The position numbers were made by a program, and so were the translations under genes. Below are positions 9,122-18,247 of a stretch of 64,000 nucleotides of DNA, piece by piece. Origin of the DNA: Herbaspirillum sp. GW103 (lineage in GTDB: Bacteria; Pseudomonadota; Gammaproteobacteria; Burkholderiales; Burkholderiaceae_D); the NCBI RefSeq assembly GCF_000261365.1, contig NZ_AJVC01000004.1, positions 1 to 64,000 on the forward strand, in the 5' to 3' direction. The stretch's first letter is position 1. Each line of letters opens with the position of its first letter. Below the pieces are notes generated by a model. The model worked only from the letters and a program-made list of their open reading frames with translations, had not been told where the DNA came from and made no database searches.

Positions 9122-10311
9122 TGCGGCTCCTTGCGGGTGGCGTTGATCTCGCTGTTGCGTTCGCGCAGATCGCGCAGTTCATCCTTGGCGGCGATGGTGT
9201 TGACCTCCACCGTCACCGACAGGCCGGCCACGAAGGCGCGGGTTTCTTCCGGGGTGGCATCGATGGCAATGCGCACCGGCACGCGCTGGACGATCTTGGT
9301 GAAGTTGCCCGTGGCGTTCTGCGGCGGCAGCAGCGAGAACTGCGCCCCGGTGCCCGGCGAGAGGCTGTCCACATGACCGTGGAACTCCACGCCCGGCAAG
9401 GCATCGACCTTGATGATGGCGGGCTGGCCGATGCGCATGATGCCGATCTGAGTCTCCTTGAAGTTGGCCGAGACGTAGAAGTGTGTCGGCACCACGGTCA
9501 TCATGCGCGTCCCCGGCGAGACGAACTGGCCGACCCGCACCTGCTTGTCGCCGATGCGGCCATCCACGCTGGCGCGGATCTCGGTATAGCCGAGGTTGAC
9601 GCTGGCGGCGTCATACTGCGCACGGGCGGTTTCGCCCTGGGCCTGGGCCTGGCGCACCTGCGCCTGCAGCGAGCGCACCCGCAGCCGGGCCGCATCCAGC
9701 GCCGCACGGCGCGCCGCCACGGTGCTGCGCGCCTGGGCCTGCTGGTTGCGCAGGCTGGTCAGGCGTTCGCGGGTCTCGGCGCCGGAGGCGGCCAGGGGCG
9801 TGTAGCGTTCCACTTCGGCGCTGGCGAAGCGGGCATCCTCGTCCGCCGAGGCCAGCTGTGCCTTGGCCTGGGCGATGGCGGCCTGCTGCTCGGCCAGCTG
9901 CGCCTTGGCAGCTTCCTCGCTGGCGGCGGCGGCATCGATCTGGGCCTTGGCCTGAGCCGCCTGCGCGGAATAATCACGGGCATCGATGCGTACCAGTGCC
10001 TGGCCGGCCTTGACGATCTGGTTGTCGGCCACCAGCACCTGGTCGACATAACCGGTGACCTTGGAGGAGACCGTCACGCTGTCGGCCTGGACGAAGGCAT
10101 CATTGGTGCTTTCGAGATACTTGCCACGGAACTGGTAGTACAGCACCCAGGCCGCTACGATGACCAGCACCAGCAAACCCAGCGTACGCAGGATGAAACG
10201 GGCACGCGGGCTCATGCGTTTCTTGGGAGCGCTGTTCTTGTCGTTACCGGGAGAGGAGGAATCTGGCTGGGATGGACTGGCTTCTGGTTTGCCGGGTGTG
10301 GCGTCGGTCAT
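9118..10311 (-). CDS. emrA: Membrane fusion protein of tripartite efflux, EmrA/HlyD type
   Basis: This 397-residue periplasmic adaptor links the EmrB permease to the outer-membrane channel. The N-terminus is cytoplasmic and Pro/Ser/Lys-rich, followed by one membrane helix (TLGLLVLVIVAAWVLYY, near residues 40-56). A biotinyl-lipoyl-like half (VSSKVTGYVDQVLVADNQIV), a long Ala/Gln-rich coiled-coil hairpin (about 110-220) and a second HlyD half (VDGRIGDKQVRVGQFVSPG) complete the family layout. It is first in the operon; its promoter must lie in the repeat-rich gap shared with marR. Confidence 0.93.
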   Translation of the reverse strand: MTDATPGKPEASPSQPDSSSPGNDKNSAPKKRMSPRARFILRTLGLLVLVIVAAWVLYYQFRGKYLESTNDAFVQADSVTVSSKVTGYVDQVLVADNQIVKAGQALVRIDARDYSAQAAQAKAQIDAAAASEEAAKAQLAEQQAAIAQAKAQLASADEDARFASAEVERYTPLAASGAETRERLTSLRNQQAQARSTVAARRAALDAARLRVRSLQAQVRQAQAQGETARAQYDAASVNLGYTEIRASVDGRIGDKQVRVGQFVSPGTRMMTVVPTHFYVSANFKETQIGIMRIGQPAIIKVDALPGVEFHGHVDSLSPGTGAQFSLLPPQNATGNFTKIVQRVPVRIAIDATPEETRAFVAGLSVTVEVNTIAAKDELRDLRERNSEINATRKEPQ

Positions 10312-10365
10312 CTTTTTTATCCTAATATCGGGGCGCGGAAGGTTTCAAACGGAATCCATACGGTG

Positions 10366-10464
10366 CCAGTACAGTGTTGGTGACTGGCAAGACACTTTGC
10401 CGTTGGGAAGCAATACAGTGCCAATACAGTGCCAAGACAGTGGCGATACAGCGTCAGTACGGTT
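10366..10464. repeat. Array of 11-bp phased direct repeats between emrA and marR
   Basis: Five consecutive 11-base units occupy 10410-10464: GCAATACAGTG, CCAATACAGTG, CCAAGACAGTG, GCGATACAGCG and TCAGTACGGTT. A sixth copy, CCAGTACAGTG, lies at 10366-10376. An 11-bp period places each copy on nearly the same helical face, as expected for cooperative regulator binding. The array lies in the divergent control region of emrAB and marR. Confidence 0.7.
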
Positions 10465-10492
10465 ATGCGCAAACCAAGGCAATAATTAATGA

Positions 10493-10513
10493 GGTACCAT
10501 ATGATATGGTATC
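10493..10513. promoter_or_regulatory. 21-bp palindrome, probable MarR operator
   Basis: The left half GGTACCATAT and the right half ATATGGTATC mirror each other around base 10503 with one mismatched pair. Its length and AT-rich centre fit operators bound by MarR dimers. It ends 10 bases before the preferred marR ATG, so it would overlap the leader and suggests autoregulation, and possibly control of emrAB. Confidence 0.7.
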
Positions 10514-10523
10514 TGGAAAAATC

Positions 10524-11048
10524 ATGTCTACAAGCTTTACAAACGATGACAGCAGCAGTGCCGCCGAGGCACTGCGCGACTTCTACATTCGCTCGCACCG
10601 CACGCTGGACAAGCTCATGGCCGGTGAAGGCGCCTCGCTGGCGCGCAACAAGATGCTCGGCCATATCGAGCGCAACAGCCCGGTGCGCGCGGCTGATCTG
10701 GCGACGGCCTTCGGTTTTGCGCCGCGCACCATCACCGAGGCCATTGATGCGCTGGAGCGCGACGGACTGGTCCGGCGCAGTGGCGACGCCAGCGACCGCC
10801 GGGTCAAATACATCGCTTTGACCGCGTCGGGCAAGGAAGTGCTGCGGGCCTCGGAGCCGGTGAAGAAAACCTTCATCGATGGACTGTTCGCTGCCTTGAG
10901 CGAAAAGGAGATCGCCAGCTTGACCACTGTCCTGGGCAAGCTCAACCATCGATTGGCGGAACTGGAAGAGGTCTATTCCGCGCCCCCCTCTGCGACAGCC
11001 GTTGCAACGGATGAGGTACCCGCCAGGCGCGGTCGAAAGAAAAGCTGA
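10524..11048 (+). CDS. MarR-family transcriptional regulator
   Basis: This 174-residue winged-helix regulator is divergent from the emr efflux operon and is probably its repressor. Features are helix-turn-helix residues in ADLATAFGFAPRTITEAIDAL, the wing DGLVRRSGDASDRRVKYIAL with the MarR signature D-x-R, and a basic C-terminus ending RRGRKKS. The ATG at 10524 was chosen because everything upstream in frame is the palindrome and the phased repeats; the in-frame ATG at 10506 lies inside the palindrome. The inducing ligand is unknown. Confidence 0.88.
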   Translation: MSTSFTNDDSSSAAEALRDFYIRSHRTLDKLMAGEGASLARNKMLGHIERNSPVRAADLATAFGFAPRTITEAIDALERDGLVRRSGDASDRRVKYIALTASGKEVLRASEPVKKTFIDGLFAALSEKEIASLTTVLGKLNHRLAELEEVYSAPPSATAVATDEVPARRGRKKS

Positions 11049-11062
11049 CACGGCAGAACAGA

Positions 11063-11092
11063 CAAAAAAAACGCTCCCGCCAGGGGAGCGCC
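11063..11092 (-). terminator. Intrinsic terminator for the proline iminopeptidase gene
   Basis: Minus strand: CGCTCCCC, loop TGGC, GGGAGCG, then eight T. It lies 50-80 bases past the iminopeptidase stop codon and just beyond the convergent marR stop. Confidence 0.85.
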
Positions 11093-11140
11093 AGAACATG
11101 CGGTATGGCGAGGGGTGAGACCGCCTTCAGCGCCGGGCCA

Positions 11141-12638
<1,498 letters not shown>

Positions 12639-12836
12639 GATGATTCTTTCCTTAAATGACAAATTGTCGCAATTTTCTTTGCATTAAATAATTTACATCG
12701 ATTTTTCATCACGAATAATGCCATAAATTCGGAAGCACCATTTTAATCCTCCGGCGTAAAGTTGATCCCGGCGATTCACCATGAATCGGACCAGATTCGG
12801 ACCCCTTTCGACCATCCACCTGAACCGGAGCACTCC
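12639..12836. promoter_or_regulatory. acdR-acdS divergent control region
   Basis: These 198 bases are AT-rich near the acdR end (runs such as GCATTAAATAATTTACATCG) compared with the surrounding genes, consistent with Lrp-type binding. I see no clean FNR box here; TTGATCCCGGCGATT matches only one half. The acdS ribosome site GGAG lies at 12826-12829. Confidence 0.5.
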
Positions 12837-13904
12837 ATGCTGGCACTCGACAAACTCTTCCCTCGCAAGACCCTGGGCTTCTTCCCCTCCCCCATCCACA
12901 AGCTGGAACGCTTGTCCGCCATGCTGGGCGTGGAAGTGTGGGCCAAGCGCGATGACGTCTCTTCCGGCCTGGCCTTCGGCGGCAACAAGATCCGCAAGCT
13001 TGAATGGCTGGTGGCCGATGCCCTGGCCAAGGGCTGCGACACCCTGGTTTCGATCGGCAACATCCAGTCCAACCACACGCGCCAGGTCTGCGCAGCGGCT
13101 GCTGCCGTGGGCATGAAGTCCTACACCGTGCAGGAAACCTGGCTGGAATGGGATGACCCGGTCTACGACAAGGTCGGCAACATCCTCCTGACCCGCATCA
13201 TGGGCGGCAACCCGATCATGGGCGGCTATGGCTACTCCACCACCGAGAAGGACACCTGGGCCCGCGCCCTGGAAGAAGTGCGCGCCAAGGGCGGCAAGCC
13301 CTATGCGATTCCGGCCGGTGCGTCGGATCACCCGCTGGGCGGCCTGGGCTATGCCAACTTCGCCGATGAAGTGGCGATGCAGGAACAGCAGCTGGGCATC
13401 TTCTTCGACAACATCGTGGTGGCGACCTGTACCGGTTCCACCCAGGCTGGCATGGTGGTCGGTTTCGCCGCCCAGGAAAAGCGCCGCCGCGTGATCGGCA
13501 TCGACACCGCCGATGACGAAGCCATGACCCGCCGCGCCGTCACCAAGATCGCCAACGACACCAGCGAGCTGATCGCCGCCAAGGGCGGCAAGCGTGTGGT
13601 GGTGCGCGACGCCGACATCGAGATCATCCCCGACTACAGCGGCCCGGCCTACGGCCTGCCGAGCGAGCAGACCATCGCCGCCATCCGCACCGCCGCCGAG
13701 ATGGAAGCCATGCTGACCGATCCGGTGTATGAAGGAAAATCCATCGACGGCTTGATCGACATGGCCAAGAAGGGCCATTTCAAGGGCCAGCGCGTACTGT
13801 ATGCCCACCTCGGTGGCGCACCGGCACTGAACGCTTATTACAAGGCCTTCGAAGATCCGGAAAACCTCACCAAGCTGGCGCGCGAAGCACGCTACAAGGA
13901 GTAA
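12837..13904 (+). CDS. acdS: 1-aminocyclopropane-1-carboxylate (ACC) deaminase
   Basis: This PLP enzyme opens ACC, the plant ethylene precursor, to 2-oxobutyrate and ammonia, and can lower ethylene in colonised plants. From the ATG at 12837 (GGAG upstream), Lys51 in GGNKIRKLEW is the PLP lysine and Ser78 in NIQSNH the conserved serine. The residues that separate true deaminases from D-cysteine desulfhydrases are also present: Glu299 in DPVYEGKS and Leu325 in LYAHLGG, equivalent to Glu295 and Leu322 of well-studied enzymes. At 355 residues it is about 17 longer than usual, by a C-terminal tail after NAYYKAF. Confidence 0.95.
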   Translation: MLALDKLFPRKTLGFFPSPIHKLERLSAMLGVEVWAKRDDVSSGLAFGGNKIRKLEWLVADALAKGCDTLVSIGNIQSNHTRQVCAAAAAVGMKSYTVQETWLEWDDPVYDKVGNILLTRIMGGNPIMGGYGYSTTEKDTWARALEEVRAKGGKPYAIPAGASDHPLGGLGYANFADEVAMQEQQLGIFFDNIVVATCTGSTQAGMVVGFAAQEKRRRVIGIDTADDEAMTRRAVTKIANDTSELIAAKGGKRVVVRDADIEIIPDYSGPAYGLPSEQTIAAIRTAAEMEAMLTDPVYEGKSIDGLIDMAKKGHFKGQRVLYAHLGGAPALNAYYKAFEDPENLTKLAREARYKE

Positions 13905-13946
13905 GCCGGAGCGCTCCGCGCAGGCGCATCGGCGCGCTGCACATCC

Positions 13947-13978
13947 AGCCCGTGCCTGCTCAAGCAGGCCGGGCTTGT
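13947..13978 (+). terminator. Hairpin after acdS
   Basis: AGCCCG-TGCCTGC, loop TCAA, GCAGGC-CGGGCT is followed by TTGTGTCATTTT. The stem is strong but the T-run is weak, so termination may be partial. Confidence 0.6.
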
Positions 13979-14038
13979 GTCATTTTGGGGCGCAAGTTCC
14001 CGCTGGCCGGCTCATTTTTTATTCATGTGCCTGCCCGC

Positions 14039-14052
14039 TTGATCGGCATCAA
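14039..14052 (+). promoter_or_regulatory. FNR box upstream of ompW
   Basis: TTGAT-CGGC-ATCAA is an exact match to the FNR/ANR consensus. It lies 60 bases before the ompW GTG start. In enterobacteria ompW is also FNR-controlled, and an fnr gene lies 2.4 kb downstream. Confidence 0.85.
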
Positions 14053-14111
14053 AGCCCGCAGAAAGCTTCACGCGTACCTTTCGGACATCCTCACTCGACA
14101 GGTAAAACACC

Positions 14112-14738
14112 GTGAAAAAAATCGTCACCCTCACTGCCGCCGTGGCCGCCCTGGCCTCCTCCTTTGCTGCTGCTCCCGTGTTCGCGCAGGAAGCCCAAGG
14201 CCCGTGGCTGGTGCGCGTACGCGCCGTCAACCTGAGCCCGGAAAACAAGTCCGACCCGGTCGGCGGCACCGGCGCCTCGGACCGCATCACCATCAACAAC
14301 AAGGTGATTCCCGAGTTCGACATCAGCTACTTCTTCACCCCGAACATCGCCACCGAACTGGTGCTGACCTATCCGCAAAAGCAGGACGTACGCCTGGACG
14401 GCACCAAGATCGGTACCTTCAAGCACCTGCCGCCGACCCTGACGCTGCAATACCACTTCATGCCTGAAGCGGCCTTCAGCCCCTACATCGGCGCCGGCAT
14501 CAACTACACCCGCATCTCCAGCGTCAGCCTCGCCAACGGCCTGCAACTGGATAGCAGCAGCGTCGGTGGCGCCCTGCAGATCGGTGCCGACTACAAGATC
14601 AACAAGAACTGGCTGATCAACTTCGACATCAAGAAGGTGCAGATCTCCAGCGACGTGAAGACCGCTGCCGGCACCAAGGTCAGCAACGTCAAGATTGATC
14701 CGTGGCTGATCGGCGTTGGCGTGGGTTACCGTTTCTAA
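14112..14738 (+). CDS. ompW: OmpW-family outer membrane protein
   Basis: This 208-residue, eight-stranded outer-membrane barrel is thought to pass small hydrophobic molecules. It starts at GTG after GACAGGTAA; residues 1-25 are a signal peptide ending VFAQ. Family features are WLVRVRAVNLSPENKSD near the N-terminus, PEFDISYFFTPNIATEL, YIGAGINYTRI and the aromatic terminus GVGVGYRF. A perfect FNR box precedes it, so higher expression at low oxygen is likely. A hairpin follows. Confidence 0.93.
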   Translation: MKKIVTLTAAVAALASSFAAAPVFAQEAQGPWLVRVRAVNLSPENKSDPVGGTGASDRITINNKVIPEFDISYFFTPNIATELVLTYPQKQDVRLDGTKIGTFKHLPPTLTLQYHFMPEAAFSPYIGAGINYTRISSVSLANGLQLDSSSVGGALQIGADYKINKNWLINFDIKKVQISSDVKTAAGTKVSNVKIDPWLIGVGVGYRF

Positions 14739-14759
14739 GGTATTCTTGCCGCACCCAAA

Positions 14760-14803
14760 CGGCGCGATCCGTCATCGATGATGACCGGTCGCGTTGTTTT
14801 TTG
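14760..14803 (+). terminator. Terminator after ompW
   Basis: An imperfect stem pairs CGCGATCCGTCATC with GATGATGACCGGTCGCG and is followed by TTGTTTTTTG, 20 bases past the ompW stop. Confidence 0.7.
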
Positions 14804-14943
14804 GGATCCGCGCTAACGTCCCGCCACCGGTTTTCCGGCCGCCATGTCTTGCAATGCCATCCGCCCCTTGCAGCGTTAGCTGGAGCAGTCTCCTGCGGCA
14901 TGCTCCCCCGTCCACCGTTTGATAGTAGGAAGAGGTAATTACG

Positions 14944-16062
14944 ATGTCGACGACTTCGCACCCCCACACCCCGGTCGCGCCTGGCGCACCGATGCCCCAT
15001 CGCAAGATCATCCGCTCCTGGGTGATCCCCATCAGCCAGCGCAGCACGGCCATCGCCCTGGCGCTGTCGGTACTGGACTTCTGCCTGTTCGGCGCCAGCC
15101 TGGCGGCCATCGTCTGGGCCCCCTGGCTGCTGGCCAAGATCGCCTTGGGCGTGGTCAATGGCTTCATCATCGGACGCCTGTTCATCCTCGGCCACGATGC
15201 CTGCCACCAGGCCTTCACGCCCAGCCGCAAGCTCAATACCTGGCTGGGCCGCCTGCTGTTCATGCCTTCGCTCACGCCCTATAGCCTCTGGGCCGTGGGC
15301 CACAACGTGGTGCACCACGGCTATACCAACCTGAAGGGTTTTGATTTCGTCTGGCAGCCGCGCTCGCTGGAAGAGTTCCGCGCCCTGCCGCGCTGGCGCC
15401 AGCGCCTGGAGCGCCTCTATCGCAGCGGCTTCGCTCCGGGTCTGTACTACATGGTCGACATGTGGTGGAAGCGCATGTACTTTCCCTCCAGGAAGCAGAT
15501 GCCGACCCGTCGTGCCGAATTCATGTGGGATGGCGTGCTGGTGACGGCCGTGGCGGCTGTCTGGATCGCCGGCCTGGCCTGGGCTGCGCAAGCCACCGAA
15601 CAATCCTTCTGGACCCTGCTGGTGACCGGTTTTGCGATTCCGCTGCTGTTCTGGAAGGCCATGATCGGCTTCGTGGTGTATGTGCACCATACGCATACCT
15701 CGGTGGCCTGGTATGAAGACAAGATCACCTGGGCTGCTGCGCAACCCTTCGTCTCCACCACCGTGCACCTGACCTTTGGCCGCTACTGGGGCGCGCTGCT
15801 GCATCACATCATGGAACACACCGCGCACCACGTGGACATGAGCGTGCCGCTGTATCGCCTGAAACAAGCCCAGAAGAAGCTGGAAACCATGCTGCCCGGC
15901 CGCATCGTGATCCAGCGCTTCTCCTGGCGCTGGTATTTCGATACCGCACGTCGCTGCAAGCTGTACGACTTCAAGCGCCTGTGCTGGACCGACTATCGCG
16001 GTCGTCCCACCAGCACGCCGCTGCCGCTGCCGGAAGTCAACAAGGCGACGGCCGAAGCCTGA
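14944..16062 (+). CDS. Membrane fatty acid desaturase
   Basis: This 372-residue integral-membrane di-iron desaturase carries the three histidine boxes: HDACHQ (near 94), HNVVHHGY (near 124) and HHIMEHTAHHVDM (near 287). At least four hydrophobic segments are visible. It has an AGAGGTAA ribosome site. It probably introduces double bonds into membrane acyl chains; regiospecificity cannot be read from sequence. It sits alone between ompW and fnr. Because desaturation needs oxygen, its position beside oxygen-sensing genes is notable, though I find no FNR box in front. Confidence 0.88.
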   Translation: MSTTSHPHTPVAPGAPMPHRKIIRSWVIPISQRSTAIALALSVLDFCLFGASLAAIVWAPWLLAKIALGVVNGFIIGRLFILGHDACHQAFTPSRKLNTWLGRLLFMPSLTPYSLWAVGHNVVHHGYTNLKGFDFVWQPRSLEEFRALPRWRQRLERLYRSGFAPGLYYMVDMWWKRMYFPSRKQMPTRRAEFMWDGVLVTAVAAVWIAGLAWAAQATEQSFWTLLVTGFAIPLLFWKAMIGFVVYVHHTHTSVAWYEDKITWAAAQPFVSTTVHLTFGRYWGALLHHIMEHTAHHVDMSVPLYRLKQAQKKLETMLPGRIVIQRFSWRWYFDTARRCKLYDFKRLCWTDYRGRPTSTPLPLPEVNKATAEA

Positions 16063-16435
16063 TCCGGCAGTGCCGGTCAACGCCTTCAGATCGCCACGAA
16101 GATACTGAAGTTTCAATAACAAGACGGTCGCATGGAAGGGCATTCGCGGGTCCCCGGTAACCCCGCGATACCGCCCACTTTCCCCCATCAAGGCCGCTTC
16201 TCTACACTGCGCTGTGCGCGCTTTCCAGTGCCGCTCAGGCACCGTCAGTTGTGATGGATTGCAGTGGAATTGCGCGTGACAACGCGGCCCCGCCAGTCGA
16301 TTGCGGCGATTACTTCGACCATGTTTGATCTGGGACAAGAAATGCCGTCTGATACGGGAATACTGTGCTTCCTATTACGTTCCGCGCACTTAAAATCGAG
16401 TCATTCGATTGCCACAAGTCCGCCGGGAACATCGT
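16063..16435. other. Non-coding gap upstream of fnr
   Basis: No gene is supported in these 373 bases. They hold the presumed fnr promoter and a weak FNR-like site. No clear terminator for the desaturase is visible. Confidence 0.5.
16325..16338 (+). promoter_or_regulatory. Weak FNR-like site upstream of fnr
   Basis: TTGAT-CTGG-GACAA matches the left half of the FNR consensus exactly and the right half with two mismatches. It lies 98 bases before the fnr start and could mediate autoregulation, but could also be chance. Confidence 0.35.
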
Positions 16436-17284
16436 ATGAACCAGCCTTGCCATTCCACTTCGCTCGCCGCTGGCGCCACCAACGCCACCGCTTCCCTGAC
16501 CTCATGCTCGCCGCTGACGGCCGCGCGTGAAGCCGCTGCCAGCTCCGCGCTGCGCAGTTGCACCGCCTGCGGCATGCACCAGCTGTGCCTGCCCATGGGT
16601 CTGGACGAATCCGACATGAAACGCCTGGACAAGATCATCGGCCGCCGCAAGGTCGCACGCGATGACTTCCTGTACCGTATCGGCGACCGTTTCACGGCAC
16701 TCTATGCAGTGCGCGTGGGACACTTCAAGACCTACCAGGAAAACCTCGACGGCGACCGCCAGATCACCGGCTTCCAGATGCCCGGCGAACTGCTGGGCAT
16801 GGATGCCATCAGCACCGAGCAGCATCAATGCGATGCGGTGGCCCTGCAGGACAGCGAAGTCTGCGAAATCCCGTTTGCACGCCTGGAACAGCTGTTCGGC
16901 CAGATTCCGCATCTGCTGCGTCATTTCCACCGCATGATGAGCCACGAGATCACCAGCGAACAGAACGTCATCATGCTGTTGGGGAACATGCGTGCGGAAC
17001 AGCGGTTTGCCGCTTTTCTGGTGAATTTGTCTTCACGTTACGCTGCACGCGGCTATTCCTCCACACGCTTCCAGCTGCGCATGACGCGCCAGGACGTCGG
17101 CAACTATCTGGGCCTGACCATCGAGAGCATCAGTCGCCTGATTTCCAAGTTCCGCAAGCAGGGTCTGCTGGCGGTGGAACAGCGCGATGTGGAAGTGGTC
17201 GACCTGGCCGCGCTCAAGCGCCTGGCTGCGGGCGTGGATGCCTGCACTCCGGTGGCGGCGGCAACCGCCCGCTCGGGCAGCTAA
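16436..17284 (+). CDS. fnr: FNR-type oxygen-sensing regulator with [4Fe-4S] cysteines
   Basis: This 282-residue CRP/FNR-family activator acts under low oxygen. From the ATG at 16436 the cluster ligands are Cys42, Cys45 and Cys51 (CTACGMHQLC) plus Cys132 in EQHQCDAV, matching the four-cysteine set of E. coli FNR. The HTH recognition helix reads TIESISRLISKF, with the Glu, Ser and Arg that contact TTGAT. The N-terminal tail is longer than in E. coli. A longer frame from TTG at 16409 lacks support. It faces the cbb3 cluster, and FNR boxes lie before ompW, ccoN and hemN, so these are probable targets. Confidence 0.93.
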   Translation: MNQPCHSTSLAAGATNATASLTSCSPLTAAREAAASSALRSCTACGMHQLCLPMGLDESDMKRLDKIIGRRKVARDDFLYRIGDRFTALYAVRVGHFKTYQENLDGDRQITGFQMPGELLGMDAISTEQHQCDAVALQDSEVCEIPFARLEQLFGQIPHLLRHFHRMMSHEITSEQNVIMLLGNMRAEQRFAAFLVNLSSRYAARGYSSTRFQLRMTRQDVGNYLGLTIESISRLISKFRKQGLLAVEQRDVEVVDLAALKRLAAGVDACTPVAAATARSGS

Positions 17285-17315
17285 GCGCTAGCGGCCCGAA
17301 AAGCGTCCGGGGTGC

Positions 17316-17573
17316 TCAGCCCTGGACGTAATGGCGCAGGCGCTCTCTTGGCAGCGCCCGCGTCAGCCGTACGGCCAGCAGGCCACATGCGGCAAAACTT
17401 CCCCAGAAACAGAAGAACCCTACGGTGTAGGCCGCCAGTGCTTCCCACTCATGGCCGGCTGCCATGGCCAGCTCCTCGGGATTGAACAGGGAAAAGAACA
17501 TTCCTTCGGCCGCGATGGCCATCAGGAAGGCGACCCAGCCCACGATGGCGAGATTGCGTTGTTGTTTGCGCAT
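17316..17573 (-). CDS. Small two-helix membrane protein downstream of fixH
   Basis: This 85-residue protein has two hydrophobic segments (AIVGWVAFLMAIAAEGMFF and AAYTVGFFCFWGSFAACGLL) and a basic C-terminus. AAGGAGAC precedes the ATG. It follows fixH by 75 bases on the same strand at the end of the cbb3 cluster, so a role in oxidase assembly or respiration is possible. I do not recognise the family. Confidence 0.75.
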   Translation of the reverse strand: MRKQQRNLAIVGWVAFLMAIAAEGMFFSLFNPEELAMAAGHEWEALAAYTVGFFCFWGSFAACGLLAVRLTRALPRERLRHYVQG

Positions 17574-17648
17574 GACTGTCTCCTTGATGCAGGAAGTTTC
17601 ATCCGTAGAGGGCCGGTCTTGAAGCCGGCTTCACTCCAGCTTAGCGCA

Positions 17649-18194
17649 TTATTCGGCCGGCGCGTAGGCCTCGGCATTCATTTCGATGCTGCGCTGTTGC
17701 GGCCACACCCAGGTACCGTGCAGGCGCCAGCGGTGGCTGCCATCTTCGGCTACCAGGCGCCAGCGCGCCTGTTCCATCTCCGCCAGCGGCACCGAGAAGC
17801 TGCCATCGGCGGCGGGGTGGACCATGAGCGTCCTGTCCTTGGCGGGCAGCGTCGGGTGCACCAGGTTCAGTACCAGGGTCTGCCCTTCTTCGCCGGTAGC
17901 AGGCGTCTGGCGCATCTGCAAGCGGCCCCGCAGCACCGCGCTGGCCGGATCATAGGCAATACCGATGGAGGCGCCCAGGCGCTGCGCTTCGTGATCGCGG
18001 CGCAGGTCCTTGTTGATGGCCTTGCCCTGCTTGTAGTAATCGTCGGCCACCAGCGCATCGGCGCGCGAAATGGCCAGCCAGGCAGTGAAGATGCCGGCCA
18101 CCACCACCACGGCCGGGCCGGACATCAACAGCCAGGGCCAGCGGTGACGGTACCAGGGAAGGGTGTTGCCAAGCTTGGGGGAGACGGTCTGCAT
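17649..18194 (-). CDS. fixH: FixH-family cbb3 oxidase assembly protein
   Basis: This 181-residue protein has one N-terminal membrane helix (WLLMSGPAVVVVAGIFTAWLA) followed by VADDYYKQGKAINKDLRRD, the FixH/CcoH signature, and a periplasmic beta domain with VHPTLPAKDRTL. It helps copper loading and assembly of cbb3 oxidase together with CcoI. The ATG at 18194 follows GAGAGGAAACC; the larger open frame extending into ccoG is a shadow. It lies 53 bases after ccoG. Confidence 0.9.
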   Translation of the reverse strand: MQTVSPKLGNTLPWYRHRWPWLLMSGPAVVVVAGIFTAWLAISRADALVADDYYKQGKAINKDLRRDHEAQRLGASIGIAYDPASAVLRGRLQMRQTPATGEEGQTLVLNLVHPTLPAKDRTLMVHPAADGSFSVPLAEMEQARWRLVAEDGSHRWRLHGTWVWPQQRSIEMNAEAYAPAE

Positions 18195-18247
18195 GGTTTC
18201 CTCTCGATATGACGTTGGGTTCATGTGAGCTGCGCCATTTCCTGCCG

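Noticed and set aside
12757-12773. Possible FNR box before acdS (TTGATCCCGGCGATT)
   Set aside because: Only the left half-site matches, and the right half is absent at the required spacing.
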